From NCBI GenBank assembly GCA_028688525.1, contig JAQTYA010000029.1, positions 1-32,459 of the forward strand: a DNA stretch of 32,459 nt. Direction: 5' to 3'. The stretch is from Methylococcus sp. GTDB taxonomy: Bacteria > Pseudomonadota > Gammaproteobacteria > Methylococcales > Methylococcaceae. The stretch's first letter is position 1; each line of letters opens with the position of its first letter. The position numbers were made by a program, and so were the translations under genes. Below the pieces are notes generated by a model. It was not told the origin of the DNA. It saw only the letters and a list, made by a program, of their open reading frames with translations, and made no database searches. Positions 7,178 through 16,206 of this stretch are shown here, one piece after another.

Positions 7178-8518
7178 ATGCCTAGCTACCGCACCGCCCC
7201 CCTGGCTTCCTGTAAAGTTCCTCCAGGCATTCCATTCATCGTAGGGAATGAGTTGGCGGAACGCTTCAGCTATTACGGCATGCGGGCGATCCTGGTGGTG
7301 TTCATGACCCGTTACCTGGTGGACGCCGCCGGCAATCCCGCGCCGATGCCGGACAGCGAGGCCAAGGGCTATTTCCATCTGTTCGTGTCCATCACCTATT
7401 TCACGCCGTTCCTGGGCGCCTTGCTGGCGGACGGCGTGCTGGGCAAGTACCGCACCATCATTGCTCTGTCGCTGGTCTATTGCCTAGGGCATTTCGCCCT
7501 GGCGCTGGACGACACCCGCACGGGCCTGCTGCTGGGGCAGTCCTTGATCGCGCTGGGCGCGGGCGGCATCAAGCCCTGCGTTTCCGCCCATGTGGGCGAC
7601 CAGTTCGGCCAATCCAACCGCCATCTGCTAAGCAAGGTCTATAGCTGGTTCTATCTTTCCATCAGTCTGGGCGCGTTCGCGTCCATGCTGCTGATTCCCT
7701 GGCTGCTGGAGCGGCACGGCGCCGCGACGGCGTTCGCGGTGCCGGGCCTGTTGATGCTGCTGGCGACGATCGTGTTCTGGTCGGGCCGCCATCGCTTCGT
7801 GCACATCCCGCCGGCGGGCATGCGCTTCGTCCGCGAGGCTGCGAGCGGCGAGGGGCTGCGCTGCTTGGCCCCGCTGCTCGGAGTGTTCGCCTTCGTCACC
7901 ATGTTCTGGGCGCTGTTCGATCAGACCGGCTCGTCCTGGGTGCTGCAATCGCAGCACATGGACCGCTTGCTGTTCGGCTATGAAATACTGCCGTCCCAGA
8001 TCCAGGCGGCCAATCCCTTGCTGATCGTTTTGCTCACGCCGCTGTTCTACCGGGTGCTGTACCCGGTACTGGAACGCCTTGCGCCGATGACGGCACTGAA
8101 CAAGATCGCACTGGGGCTGATGTTTACGGTGCTGGCCTTCGCCCTCGCGGCCTGGATTCAGACCCGCATCGATGCCGGGATCAAACCCGGCATTGCCTGG
8201 CAACTGCTGGCGTATCTGCTGCTGACGTCGGCGGAAGTGATGGTCTCCATCACCTCGCTGGAATTCGCCTATACCCAGGCGCCTTTGAGCATGAAATCCT
8301 TCGTCATGTCGCTGTACCTGGGGGCCGTGGCGCTAGGAAATCTATTCACGGCCCTGGTGAACTTCTGGATCGAAAAATCGGCCCCGCCCTGGCTGGCCGG
8401 TGCCGGCTATTTCTGGTTCTTCACCGGCTTAATGCTGGTGACCGCCTTAGGTTTTTTCGCCTATAGCCGGAATTACCGCGAGCGGTCTTATCTACAGGCC
8501 GAGCGGCCAGAGCATTAG
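7178..8518 (+). CDS. POT/PTR-family proton-coupled oligopeptide transporter
   Basis: An inner-membrane importer of di- and tripeptides driven by protons. The signature E-x-x-E-R-F-x-Y-Y is intact at residues 25-33, followed by the MFS loop GALLADGVLGKYR and the second PTR signature region near FYLSISLGAF. About 12 hydrophobic segments can be counted over 446 residues, slightly short for the family. A TATACT at 7125-7130 could be a -10 element, but no good -35 is visible. The stop lies only four bases from the stop of the convergent gamma-glutamyltranspeptidase gene. The pair suggests recovery of glutathione-derived peptides, as an inference. Confidence 0.9.
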   Translation: MPSYRTAPLASCKVPPGIPFIVGNELAERFSYYGMRAILVVFMTRYLVDAAGNPAPMPDSEAKGYFHLFVSITYFTPFLGALLADGVLGKYRTIIALSLVYCLGHFALALDDTRTGLLLGQSLIALGAGGIKPCVSAHVGDQFGQSNRHLLSKVYSWFYLSISLGAFASMLLIPWLLERHGAATAFAVPGLLMLLATIVFWSGRHRFVHIPPAGMRFVREAASGEGLRCLAPLLGVFAFVTMFWALFDQTGSSWVLQSQHMDRLLFGYEILPSQIQAANPLLIVLLTPLFYRVLYPVLERLAPMTALNKIALGLMFTVLAFALAAWIQTRIDAGIKPGIAWQLLAYLLLTSAEVMVSITSLEFAYTQAPLSMKSFVMSLYLGAVALGNLFTALVNFWIEKSAPPWLAGAGYFWFFTGLMLVTALGFFAYSRNYRERSYLQAERPEH

Positions 8519-8522
8519 CCGC

Positions 8523-10295
8523 TCACTTCACTTCGGCCCAGCCTTCGCCGCGCGGATCGCTGGCGGCGCTCAGACGGTTTCCGCGCTTGTCCCACTGCAC
8601 CGCCTGCATGTCGCCGTAACGGTAGGGCACTTTTTGCAGCGTATGTCCAAGCTTTTCCAGTCCCCGGATATCCTCTCGCGATAGACCGTCCGGCTCGTAT
8701 TCGACGGCGTCGGGCAGGTATTGATGGTGGAAGCGCCCGACCGAAACCCAGGACTCGGGGCCGTGCCCTTCGGCGAAATCGAGCACGGCCAGCAGGACCA
8801 TGGAGATGATCCTGCTGCCGCCCGGCGTCCCCAGCACGGCGACGCGTTCCGGCGTTTCCAAGAAAGTTGGCGTCATGCTCGAGAGCATGCGCTTGCCCGG
8901 CGCGATGGCATTCGCGGCGCCGCCGACCAGGCCGTAGCTATTGGGCTGGCCGGGCGCCGTGGCGAAGTCGTCCATTTCGTCGTTCAGCAGCACGCCGGTG
9001 CCTGCCGGAACGAAACCGGAACCGAAGGCGTTGTTGACGCTCAAAGTGGCGGCGACCAGGTTGCCGTCCTTGTCGACGATGGAAAAATGGGTGGTATTGT
9101 CGCCTTGGCGGGACGGCGCCACCGCGCCCAAAGCAGCGCTGGGCAAGGCGCGGTCGAGCCGGATGGAGCTGCGCAGCCCGGCGGCGTAAGCCGGGCTGAG
9201 AAGCCTGCCGAGCGGCATCCGCACGAAGGCGGGATCGCCCAGATAAAGGTCGCGGTCGCGGTAAGCGCGCCGTTCGGCTTCGATGACCAGATGCTTGCGG
9301 GCAGCGCCGTCCAGCCGGGCCAGATCGTAGCCGGACAGTATGTTCAATGCCTCCAGCAATACCGTGCCGCCGCTGGATGGCGGGGCCGCGCTGCTGATCG
9401 AGATGCCGCGGTAGCGCCCCCTCAGCGGGAATCTTTCCATCACCGAATATCTTTCCAGGTCGGCGCCCTGCCAAATGCCGCCGCCCGCCCGAACGCCTTG
9501 GACCAGGCGCTGCGCAGTAGACCCGCCATAGAAGCCCGCCCGCCCTTCCCGCGCGATGCGCCGCAAGGTCTCCGCCAAATCCTTTTGCACCAGCAGAAAC
9601 CCGGCCCTGGGCGCCGCGTAGTGATCGAGAAAAATCGCGCTGGCTGCGGGCGAACCTTGCAGGGCAGCTACCCGAGGTTTTACCGCCACGGCGTAGCGCT
9701 CGCCGACGGCGAAACCGGTTTCCGCATGGCGGATGGCGGGCGCCAGCGATTTCTCCAGCGGCAGCCGGCCGAAATGCTCCGCCAAATGCACCAGCGCCGC
9801 GGGCAAGCCCGGTATCCCCGCGGCCAGAGGGCCATCCAGGGAAGCGCCGGGCCTTGCGTCCCGGTACATATCGGGTCCGGCGGTCAAGGGCGCGGTTTCG
9901 CGCCCATCCAGTATGACGGTCTTGCCGTCCTCGGCCCGCCGCAGCAGCCAGAATCCGCCGCCGCCCAGCCCCGAACCCTGCGGCTCTACGACCGCTAGGG
10001 CCGCCGACACCGCGACCGCCGCGTCGAAAGCATTGCCGCCTTGATCCAGCACCTCGAATCCGGCCCGGGTCGCCAGTGGATGCGCACTGGCGATGGCGGC
10101 ATGGCCAGGGCCTTCGGCGGCTTGGACGGCACAGACGACGAATGCCAGCAGTAAAGCCTTGACGAAGGCCGCCGGAGCGTATCGCCAGCCCTTAGAACCC
10201 GCCCCAGGCCGGGGCGATGGATGGGAGAGGTCGAGATCAGAGGAGGATTCTGGCATGGCGGTCGACTCAATGGGCAGTACCCGAATGAAGCCCAT
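8523..10295 (-). CDS. ggt: Gamma-glutamyltranspeptidase precursor
   Basis: An exported N-terminal nucleophile hydrolase that cleaves the gamma-glutamyl bond of glutathione. The start at 10295 gives 590 residues and has AGGA 11 bases upstream; ATG 10256 is an alternative, and the frame open to 10670 is non-homologous. A long N-terminus ends in a hydrophobic segment (ALLLAFVVCAVQA) suited to a signal peptide cut before AEGPG. The self-cleavage site is visible as DN/TTHFS, with catalytic Thr at codon 9093-9095, followed by the SSMTPT pair and the oxyanion glycines in GTPGGSR. These match E. coli T391, S462-S463 and G483-G484. The large subunit keeps SGLGGGGFWL and DGRETAP. It is convergent with the peptide transporter. 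Confidence 0.92.
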   Translation of the reverse strand: MGFIRVLPIESTAMPESSSDLDLSHPSPRPGAGSKGWRYAPAAFVKALLLAFVVCAVQAAEGPGHAAIASAHPLATRAGFEVLDQGGNAFDAAVAVSAALAVVEPQGSGLGGGGFWLLRRAEDGKTVILDGRETAPLTAGPDMYRDARPGASLDGPLAAGIPGLPAALVHLAEHFGRLPLEKSLAPAIRHAETGFAVGERYAVAVKPRVAALQGSPAASAIFLDHYAAPRAGFLLVQKDLAETLRRIAREGRAGFYGGSTAQRLVQGVRAGGGIWQGADLERYSVMERFPLRGRYRGISISSAAPPSSGGTVLLEALNILSGYDLARLDGAARKHLVIEAERRAYRDRDLYLGDPAFVRMPLGRLLSPAYAAGLRSSIRLDRALPSAALGAVAPSRQGDNTTHFSIVDKDGNLVAATLSVNNAFGSGFVPAGTGVLLNDEMDDFATAPGQPNSYGLVGGAANAIAPGKRMLSSMTPTFLETPERVAVLGTPGGSRIISMVLLAVLDFAEGHGPESWVSVGRFHHQYLPDAVEYEPDGLSREDIRGLEKLGHTLQKVPYRYGDMQAVQWDKRGNRLSAASDPRGEGWAEVK

Positions 10296-10517
10296 ATTAC
10301 TCAGTTTCCTGGCGCTGCGAACGCCGCCGGCTCGATAGCGCGGTGCCTTCGGCACGCCCTTATTCCCTGGAATGCTGCCCTGCCAACACCGGTAGCCCTG
10401 CTGCCTGGAGGGCAGGACGGCTCCATACCCGCGCCTCGGCACCCAAAGCGCTGCTGGCATGGAGGCTGCTTCGCCGAAACAGCCACCTGCGGCTATCCCT
10501 GCCCTATGAGGAAAACC

Positions 10518-11100
10518 ATGCCCGAACCGCGTACCGCCGAATATCCCGTACACCGATTGTTCGCCGCGCGCCTTCACCGGCGAAGCCATCGACGACGCCA
10601 CCCTCCTGAGCTTGTTCGAAGCCGCGCGCTGGGCGCCTTCAGCGTATAACTCGCAGCCCTGGCGCTTCATCTATGCCAAGAACGGCAGCGAAAACCGGCC
10701 ACGGTTTCTGGACCTGCTTTCCGAATACAACCGGTCGTGGGCGCAAAGCGCTTCTGCCCTGGTGATTCTGCTCTCCAAGAAGAGCTTCGTCCCGCCCGGA
10801 AAATCCGATCCGCGGCCCGCGACCACCCACGCTTTCGACGCCGGAGCCGCCTGGGCCAGTCTGGCTCTGCAGGCCACGCATTTGGGATGGCATGCCCATG
10901 CCATCGGCGGGTACGATAAAGAGAGAGCCCGCGCCGCGTTGGGCGTGCCCGAGGAATACCAGCTGGACGCGGCGATTGCCGTGGGCCGGCAAGCGGATAA
11001 ATCCACCCTGCCGGAGGCACTGCGAGAGCGGGAAACGCCCAATTCGCGCCGGCCGCTGGCGGAACTCGTCGCGGAGGGACGTTTCGCATTCGCGGAATAG
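10518..11100 (+). pseudogene. Nitroreductase-family protein, frameshifted near the 5' end
   Basis: The family core is clear: SPRAFTGEAID, then LFEAARWAPSAYNSQPWRF with the FMN-binding residues, and a C-terminal AIGGYDKERA region. No usable ATG precedes this block in its frame, since a stop lies at 10507-10509; only a TTG at 10612, inside the conserved core, would serve. The neighbouring frame offers an ATG at 10518 with GAGG seven bases upstream and reads MPEPRTAEYPVHRLF, the expected N-terminus of this family. The frame must change between about 10551 and 10562. Several residues that normally sit before SPRAF appear to be missing, so a small deletion not divisible by three is the simplest reading. 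It is probably inactive unless this is a sequencing error. Confidence 0.75.
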
Positions 11101-11168
11101 CCGCGAGATACCTCGATGTTGCTCTTGGCTTCCCTTCCAAAAGCAACGGACTCCTTACGATTGGACAA

Positions 11169-12353
11169 ATGAAAGCTGGAAACTGGAATACCGATCCCAT
11201 GATGTTCGTCACGCCCCGCCCCGAGCTGATTTTCGAGAGCGGAGAAGGCGCTTGGCTGTTCGACCACACCGGGAAACGCTATCTGGATTTCGTCCAGGGC
11301 TGGGCGGTGAATTGCCTGGGGCACTGCCCGCCGGAAATCCGTCAGGCGCTTGCCCGGCAATCGGAATGGCTGCTCAACCCCAGCCCCGCCTTCTACAACG
11401 GTCCTGCGCTGAAGCTGGCCGAACTGCTGACCCGGCACTCCTGCTTCGACCGGGTGTTTTTCGCCAATACCGGCGCCGAGGCCAACGAGGGCGCCATCAA
11501 GCTGGCGCGCAAATGGGGACGGCAGCACAAAGGCGGCGCCTACGAGATCGTCACCTTCCGCGACGGCTTTCATGGCCGCACCCTGGCTACCATGTCGGCC
11601 TCCGGCAAGCCCGGCTGGGATACTTTGTTCGCGCCGCAAGTTCCCGGCTTCCCCAAGGCGCGGCTGAACGACCTCGATTCGGTACGGGCGGCGATCAACG
11701 AGCGGACCGTCGCGGTCATGCTGGAGCCTGTACAGGGCGAAGCCGGCGTGGTTCCCGCCGAAATCGAATTTCTGCGCGAACTGCGCGCACTGACCGAGGA
11801 ACGCGGCCTGCTGCTGATCGCCGATGAGGTACAGACCGGTGTGGGACGGACAGGCAAGCTGTTCGCCTACCAGCATGCCGGCATCGAACCGGACATCATG
11901 ACCCTGGGCAAAGGCATAGGCGGCGGCGTGCCCCTGTCCGCCCTGCTCGCCCGAGAAACCGTCTGCTGCTTCGAGGCCGGCGACCAGGGCGGCACTTACA
12001 ACGGCAACCCGCTCATGACCGCAGTCGGCCTCGCGGTCGTTCAAAAGATAGTGTCACCCGGTTTCCTGGAGAATGTCGCCGCGACCGGTGCCTATCTGTC
12101 GCAGCGGCTGAGAGATTTGGCCGAGCGCCGGGGCTGGCCGGGCGAACGCGGACTGGGGCTGCTCCGTGCCCTCATCCTGCCTGACGAGCGCGGCCCCGCC
12201 CTCGTCAAGGCCGGCTTGGAACTGGCACCCACCGGCCTGCTCATCAACTCGCCGAGGCCGAACCTGCTGCGCTTCATGCCAGCCCTCAACGTCAGCCGGG
12301 AAGAAATCGACCTGATGCTCGAACTGCTCGAAGGAATCATCGGCCAGGAGTAA
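11169..12353 (+). CDS. argD: Class III PLP aminotransferase, acetylornithine aminotransferase-like
   Basis: A fold-type I PLP enzyme of 394 residues. Visible landmarks are [16 protein letters not shown] (phosphate binding), [13 protein letters not shown] with the aromatic-histidine pair that stacks on [18 protein letters not shown] with the PLP-nitrogen Asp, and [13 protein letters not shown] with the Schiff-base lysine K248. The family includes ArgD, which makes N-acetylornithine in arginine synthesis, and several omega-aminotransferases. Length and motif spacing favour ArgD, but [11 protein letters not shown] differs slightly from the usual ArgD form. A second in-frame ATG at 11199 is possible; neither start has a strong RBS. 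It is convergent with the minus-strand binding-protein genes. Confidence 0.82.
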   Translation: MKAGNWNTDPMMFVTPRPELIFESGEGAWLFDHTGKRYLDFVQGWAVNCLGHCPPEIRQALARQSEWLLNPSPAFYNGPALKLAELLTRHSCFDRVFFANTGAEANEGAIKLARKWGRQHKGGAYEIVTFRDGFHGRTLATMSASGKPGWDTLFAPQVPGFPKARLNDLDSVRAAINERTVAVMLEPVQGEAGVVPAEIEFLRELRALTEERGLLLIADEVQTGVGRTGKLFAYQHAGIEPDIMTLGKGIGGGVPLSALLARETVCCFEAGDQGGTYNGNPLMTAVGLAVVQKIVSPGFLENVAATGAYLSQRLRDLAERRGWPGERGLGLLRALILPDERGPALVKAGLELAPTGLLINSPRPNLLRFMPALNVSREEIDLMLELLEGIIGQE

Positions 12354-12368
12354 ACCCGCCGCGGCCGG

Positions 12369-13313
12369 CTAGCGGCATTCGATGAGGCGGTTGACCGAGT
12401 CCAAGGCGTCCTGGTTGTACTCGGCGTGAAGCTTGCCCAGGTGGCAGGCATCGAGAATGATGTTGGAGCCGGCCGGAAACTGCACCGCCTCTCCCGGTTT
12501 TTCGTGGCGCAGTATGGACTGGGCCAGGGTCGCCGCCTGCCGGCCGATGGTGGGAATATCCGGCGCCACCACCAGGCTGGCGCCGAACCCAACGAACACG
12601 TCGCTGTAGGCATAGACCGGCTTGCCGGCTTCGTCCGCCGCCTGGAATATCCCTTCCACCCGGTCGCGGTCTACCAGGATGCCGGGGTCGGAAACGAGCC
12701 AGAGGATGTCGATCTGCGGCAGAAGCTCCAGTAGGGCGTCGTCCACCTCGTCATTGACCGGGTTGTCGACGGACTTTTCCACCAGCGTCAATCCCACGTC
12801 CTTGGAATAAGTCCGGGCTTCGGCGATCCGTTCGCGGTTGAATTTCGGGTCGAACATGACCCCGACCCGGACCGCCTTCGGCAGCAGATAGCGCAGCAAG
12901 GACAGCTCCTGGGACAGCGATAGCTCGTTGGCGATGCCGTAGACACCCACCCGGCGCGGGAAACGCTGCCAGTTGATGACCGACGAGAACAGCTGCGGAG
13001 TGCCGCCCGCAGCGCCGCCGGCCAGATGAAAGGCCTGAGAACCGATGCTGTAAACCAGGTCGGGGCGTTCGCGCGCGATCAAATCGTTCAGGCCCGCCGC
13101 ATCGAGGTCCGACTCTTCCAGGTTGATGTCTAAGACAGTCTGCCCCCCCATCTGCCGGCGAAATTCCTCTTCGGTCAGACGGTAGCGGTCGACCGAGCGG
13201 GCCGTGTTGAGCACGACGATCTTGCCGCCAGGCTCCTGCCCCGCAGCGGCGGCAGGCATCAGCAAGGCCCCCAGCAGCAAGCCCCAGTTCAGCAGAAAAT
13301 GTCGTCGGCACAT
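12369..13313 (-). CDS. Periplasmic substrate-binding protein, ABC_sub_bind family
   Basis: The true start is the ATG at 13313, inside a longer open frame. It gives 314 residues beginning with a clean signal peptide (HFLLNWGLLLGALLMPAAAAG). The mature part has the bilobed-binder pattern of the PF04392-type family: LVYSIGSQAFHLA, VGVMFDPKFNRERIAEA and a C-terminal GRQAATLAQSIL. The stop of the preceding gene lies five bases upstream, so translation is probably coupled. No ABC permease or ATPase is adjacent. The ligand is unknown. Its mature N-terminus shares a short pattern with the unrelated-family binding protein next door (see findings). Confidence 0.82.
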   Translation of the reverse strand: MCRRHFLLNWGLLLGALLMPAAAAGQEPGGKIVVLNTARSVDRYRLTEEEFRRQMGGQTVLDINLEESDLDAAGLNDLIARERPDLVYSIGSQAFHLAGGAAGGTPQLFSSVINWQRFPRRVGVYGIANELSLSQELSLLRYLLPKAVRVGVMFDPKFNRERIAEARTYSKDVGLTLVEKSVDNPVNDEVDDALLELLPQIDILWLVSDPGILVDRDRVEGIFQAADEAGKPVYAYSDVFVGFGASLVVAPDIPTIGRQAATLAQSILRHEKPGEAVQFPAGSNIILDACHLGKLHAEYNQDALDSVNRLIECR

Positions 13314-13318
13314 GGCGG

Positions 13319-14155
13319 TCACGGCGCGCGCAATTGGGTGGAATACGGCGCTTCCAGCGTTTCGACACGCTTCCAGCCGTCCAGGCCGAGCAGCTTCAGG
13401 TCCGTGACTCCGGCGGGCTGTTTGTCCATGTCTTCCAATATCTTGACCAGGGGTGTGCCTTCCTGCCGGAACGCCCGGGGAACCGTGGCGACCAGCAGGA
13501 AGGTCTTCTCGCTCTGCGCCAAGGGTTTCAGCTGGCTGTGCTGCTTGGGATTGATCGCGGCCAGCTTCTGCAGGCTGGTTTCGGAGGAAATCGCGGCCTG
13601 GGCCATGCCGAAACTCACGGCCATGAGCGCGTCGATGTCCTTGGGCACGCTCAGTACCTTGAAGCTGTCGACCAGGGCATGGCGCTCCGGCCCCAGCGTC
13701 TGTTTCAGCAAGCTTCTCAGGTAGTCCTCGCTGCCGGTCCCGGCGACGGTGACGCCTTTCAGAGCGGAGACATCGGCGACGTCCTTGGCGGAAAGAATCT
13801 TGCGCTGCAGGAACGCACCCTTGGAGGTCCCGACCAGCACGGCGTCCAGGGGCTGGCGGCCCTTGATCTCGCCGTAATGCCAGCCCGACAGCATGTATAC
13901 GCCGCGCGATTTCTGCGCCAGCGCCTGCTCGAACGTCGCCCGGACGTTGAAGGGCTGGAACACGTACGGGCCGAGCGGGGCGAGGTAGGTGTCGAATTCG
14001 GTCTTGAGCGTGGCATAGCTGTCGATGCTGCTCTCCGGATTGAAAAAATACACCGAGTCTTCGGCCGGCGCAGCCGTTGCGGCGCAAAACAGCACCACCG
14101 CCGTCCACCCGCGCCGCCGGCTTTCTGAAATGTGATGCTTGGCTTCGGCCGACAC
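13319..14155 (-). CDS. PhnD-like periplasmic binding protein (phosphate/phosphonate-binder family)
   Basis: The start is taken as the GTG at 14155, two bases after the receptor's stop codon. It yields 278 residues with a good signal peptide (RRR, then a hydrophobic run ending APA before EDSVYFF). The body looks like the PhnD/PF12974 type: an SGWHYGEIK block, VAGTGSEDYLRSLL, and LKGVTVAG at the ligand-cleft hinge. Such proteins bind oxyanions or small phosphonates, but many copies serve as periplasmic sensor inputs. The gene lies between a TonB-dependent receptor and a second binding protein, with no transporter genes. The ligand cannot be predicted. Confidence 0.75.
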   Translation of the reverse strand: MSAEAKHHISESRRRGWTAVVLFCAATAAPAEDSVYFFNPESSIDSYATLKTEFDTYLAPLGPYVFQPFNVRATFEQALAQKSRGVYMLSGWHYGEIKGRQPLDAVLVGTSKGAFLQRKILSAKDVADVSALKGVTVAGTGSEDYLRSLLKQTLGPERHALVDSFKVLSVPKDIDALMAVSFGMAQAAISSETSLQKLAAINPKQHSQLKPLAQSEKTFLLVATVPRAFRQEGTPLVKILEDMDKQPAGVTDLKLLGLDGWKRVETLEAPYSTQLRAP

Positions 14156-14157
14156 GA

Positions 14158-16197
14158 CTAGAACCGCAGGCTCATGTGGCCGTAAAAGGTTCGGCCAGAC
14201 ACCGAGAAATCTCCGGGATCGGCATATTGCTTGCCGAGCAAGTTGTAGACGGTCAGGCCCATGTCCAAGCCGTTGACGATCTGGCCCTGGTTGAGGACGC
14301 TGAGGTTGAGCAGCACGTAGCTGCCGAGATTCGGCGACGCCGGGGACACCGACGTATCGCCCGCAACGGCGCCGTTGTAAAGCAGGTTGGCGAAGCCGTT
14401 CCAGTGGCCGTCGAAGCGCCAGTTGCCGATGAGGTTCACCCGGCTGTGCGGCACGTCCGGCGCAGTCTGCCCGTTCAGCAAGGGGTTCTGGTAGGTGTAA
14501 TTGGCCAGCAGATAACTGCCGTGATCGGCCCCCTGAAAATCGTAGCGCCCCTCCCATTCCACCCCGTCGGTGACCAGCGTGCCCTGGTTTTCGTAGCGCT
14601 TGAAGTTGGGGAAGAGCTCGTTCTTGGGACAGGGTCCAGGGCCTGGGCAGTACCGCACCGCGTCGATCATGTCGGTGATGCGGCTATGGAAATACACCGC
14701 CTGGGCCGTGAGCCCGCGCAACGGATGCGCTACGAGGCCAGTCTCGAAGGTCTGCTCCCGCTCCGGTGCCAGATCGGAATTGCCGATGGCCAAGACGTTG
14801 CTATAAGGGTCCATTTCGCCCAGTACCGGCGCACGGTAGGCCGTGCCGTAGGAGAACTTGAGGGAATAATCGCGGACGAACTCCCAGTTGAAACCCATGC
14901 GCGGGTTGAAGGTGCCGCCGAAATCGCTGTAGTGGTCGTAGCGCGCACCCAGACTCAGGTGCAGGCTATGCCAGACCTCCCACATGTCCTGCAGATAGAC
15001 GCTCCAGCGCGTGCGCGACATATCGGAACTGGCGGCATTGATATTGGCGTTGGGGTCGTAAGGCACCGTCTGGCGATACGCCGGATTGTCGTAGGCCTCC
15101 TGCGCCAGTGCGACGCCGCCGATCAGGCTGTTGTTGCGGGACACCCGGTAATTGGCCTGTACCTCACCCCCGGTGCGGGAATCGTTCGAGCCGCCGCCCC
15201 AGGAAGCGATCTGCGGGTTGATGCGCGAGCCGGAATTCGCGGTACCGGAGAAGCTGCTGTCGAAGGAATCGTAATAAAGCTGAGTGCTGAGGCTCAAATC
15301 CTCGCGCAGGGTCCAGTCCCGGCTGAGCCGCAAAAAATAGTTGTCGTACTGATTGTTTTGGGTGACTGCATTCAGATTGAAGGGGCTGACGTAAGGATCG
15401 AGCTGTTTGCCGATATAGCGCCCGTCTAGCTTGAAGCCTTCGTACCCCAACTGCCACTCCAGGTCGTAGCGTTTTTCCGGCCCCGTCACCGCCTGCTGGG
15501 TTCCGCCCAGATTGCGCGGGAGGCCGTTGGTACTACGGTAATTGAAATGCACCACCGCCTCGCCGTTGTCGAACTGCTGCCCTACGGAGGCCCGGTACTG
15601 CTGGGTGTTGTAATTGCCGTAGCCGGCCGAAGTCCGGACGCCGTGGGTATCCTTGGCGTCCTGCGTGATGATATTGATGACCGCCATCATGGCATTGGCG
15701 CCGTAAAGGGCGGAAGCCGAACCGCGCACCACTTCGATGCGCTTGATGGTGTCGACCGCCAGGTCGTCGTAGACCCAGGTGCTGCCGGGATTGGCCATGT
15801 CCTGGTCCAGGGGATGGCCGTTCAACAGCATCAGCACTTTATCGGAGAAGGAGGTCCGCACCCCGCGCACGTCGATGGCGCCGACGCCGAATTCGGTCTG
15901 GGTGATGCCGATGCCCGGCACGATGCGCAAGGCGTCGGACAGCGTCCGCGCGCCCATGCGCTTGATCTGCTCCTGAGTGATGACCGTGCTGGTGGCGATG
16001 GATTTATCGGTTCGCTCCTTGGTGCGCGAGGCCGTCACCAGGGTGTCGCGTTCGGCTTCGAGAAACTTGAGCTCGCCTTCCATGTCGGCGTCTTCCGGCG
16101 CCCCTTCGGCTCGCGCTTCGGATGCCGCTCCGGCGGCAGCCAACCACAACGCTGCCGCCCATGCCGGACGCCGATCCCTGCAGTCGCTACGACGCAT
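14158..16197 (-). CDS. TonB-dependent outer-membrane receptor
   Basis: A gated outer-membrane beta-barrel for energised uptake. A signal peptide occupies about residues 1-30 (AALWLAAAGAASEARA). A TonB-box-like stretch (DTLVTASR) precedes the plug domain with LSDALRIVPGIGI, IDVRGVR, VLMLLNGHP and IEVVRGSASALYG. The C-terminal half is a barrel rich in alternating aromatic strands and ends in GHMSLRF, with the terminal Phe recognised by the BAM machinery. Its 679 residues are typical of siderophore/cobalamin-type receptors. GGAGG just upstream and a nine-base gap from the phosphatase stop indicate cotranscription. The substrate is unknown; no siderophore or cobalamin genes are nearby. Confidence 0.93.
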   Translation of the reverse strand: MRRSDCRDRRPAWAAALWLAAAGAASEARAEGAPEDADMEGELKFLEAERDTLVTASRTKERTDKSIATSTVITQEQIKRMGARTLSDALRIVPGIGITQTEFGVGAIDVRGVRTSFSDKVLMLLNGHPLDQDMANPGSTWVYDDLAVDTIKRIEVVRGSASALYGANAMMAVINIITQDAKDTHGVRTSAGYGNYNTQQYRASVGQQFDNGEAVVHFNYRSTNGLPRNLGGTQQAVTGPEKRYDLEWQLGYEGFKLDGRYIGKQLDPYVSPFNLNAVTQNNQYDNYFLRLSRDWTLREDLSLSTQLYYDSFDSSFSGTANSGSRINPQIASWGGGSNDSRTGGEVQANYRVSRNNSLIGGVALAQEAYDNPAYRQTVPYDPNANINAASSDMSRTRWSVYLQDMWEVWHSLHLSLGARYDHYSDFGGTFNPRMGFNWEFVRDYSLKFSYGTAYRAPVLGEMDPYSNVLAIGNSDLAPEREQTFETGLVAHPLRGLTAQAVYFHSRITDMIDAVRYCPGPGPCPKNELFPNFKRYENQGTLVTDGVEWEGRYDFQGADHGSYLLANYTYQNPLLNGQTAPDVPHSRVNLIGNWRFDGHWNGFANLLYNGAVAGDTSVSPASPNLGSYVLLNLSVLNQGQIVNGLDMGLTVYNLLGKQYADPGDFSVSGRTFYGHMSLRF

Positions 16198-16206
16198 CCG
16201 CCCTCC

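Noticed and set aside
8721-9998. A 425-codon plus-strand open frame opposite ggt
   Set aside because: It is antisense to a protein with all gamma-glutamyltranspeptidase motifs, has shadow-type Gly/Ala/Arg composition and no family features.
14077-15429. A 450-codon plus-strand open frame opposite the TonB receptor
   Set aside because: It lies entirely opposite the receptor and the PhnD-like gene; composition is typical of a complementary-strand shadow in GC-rich DNA.
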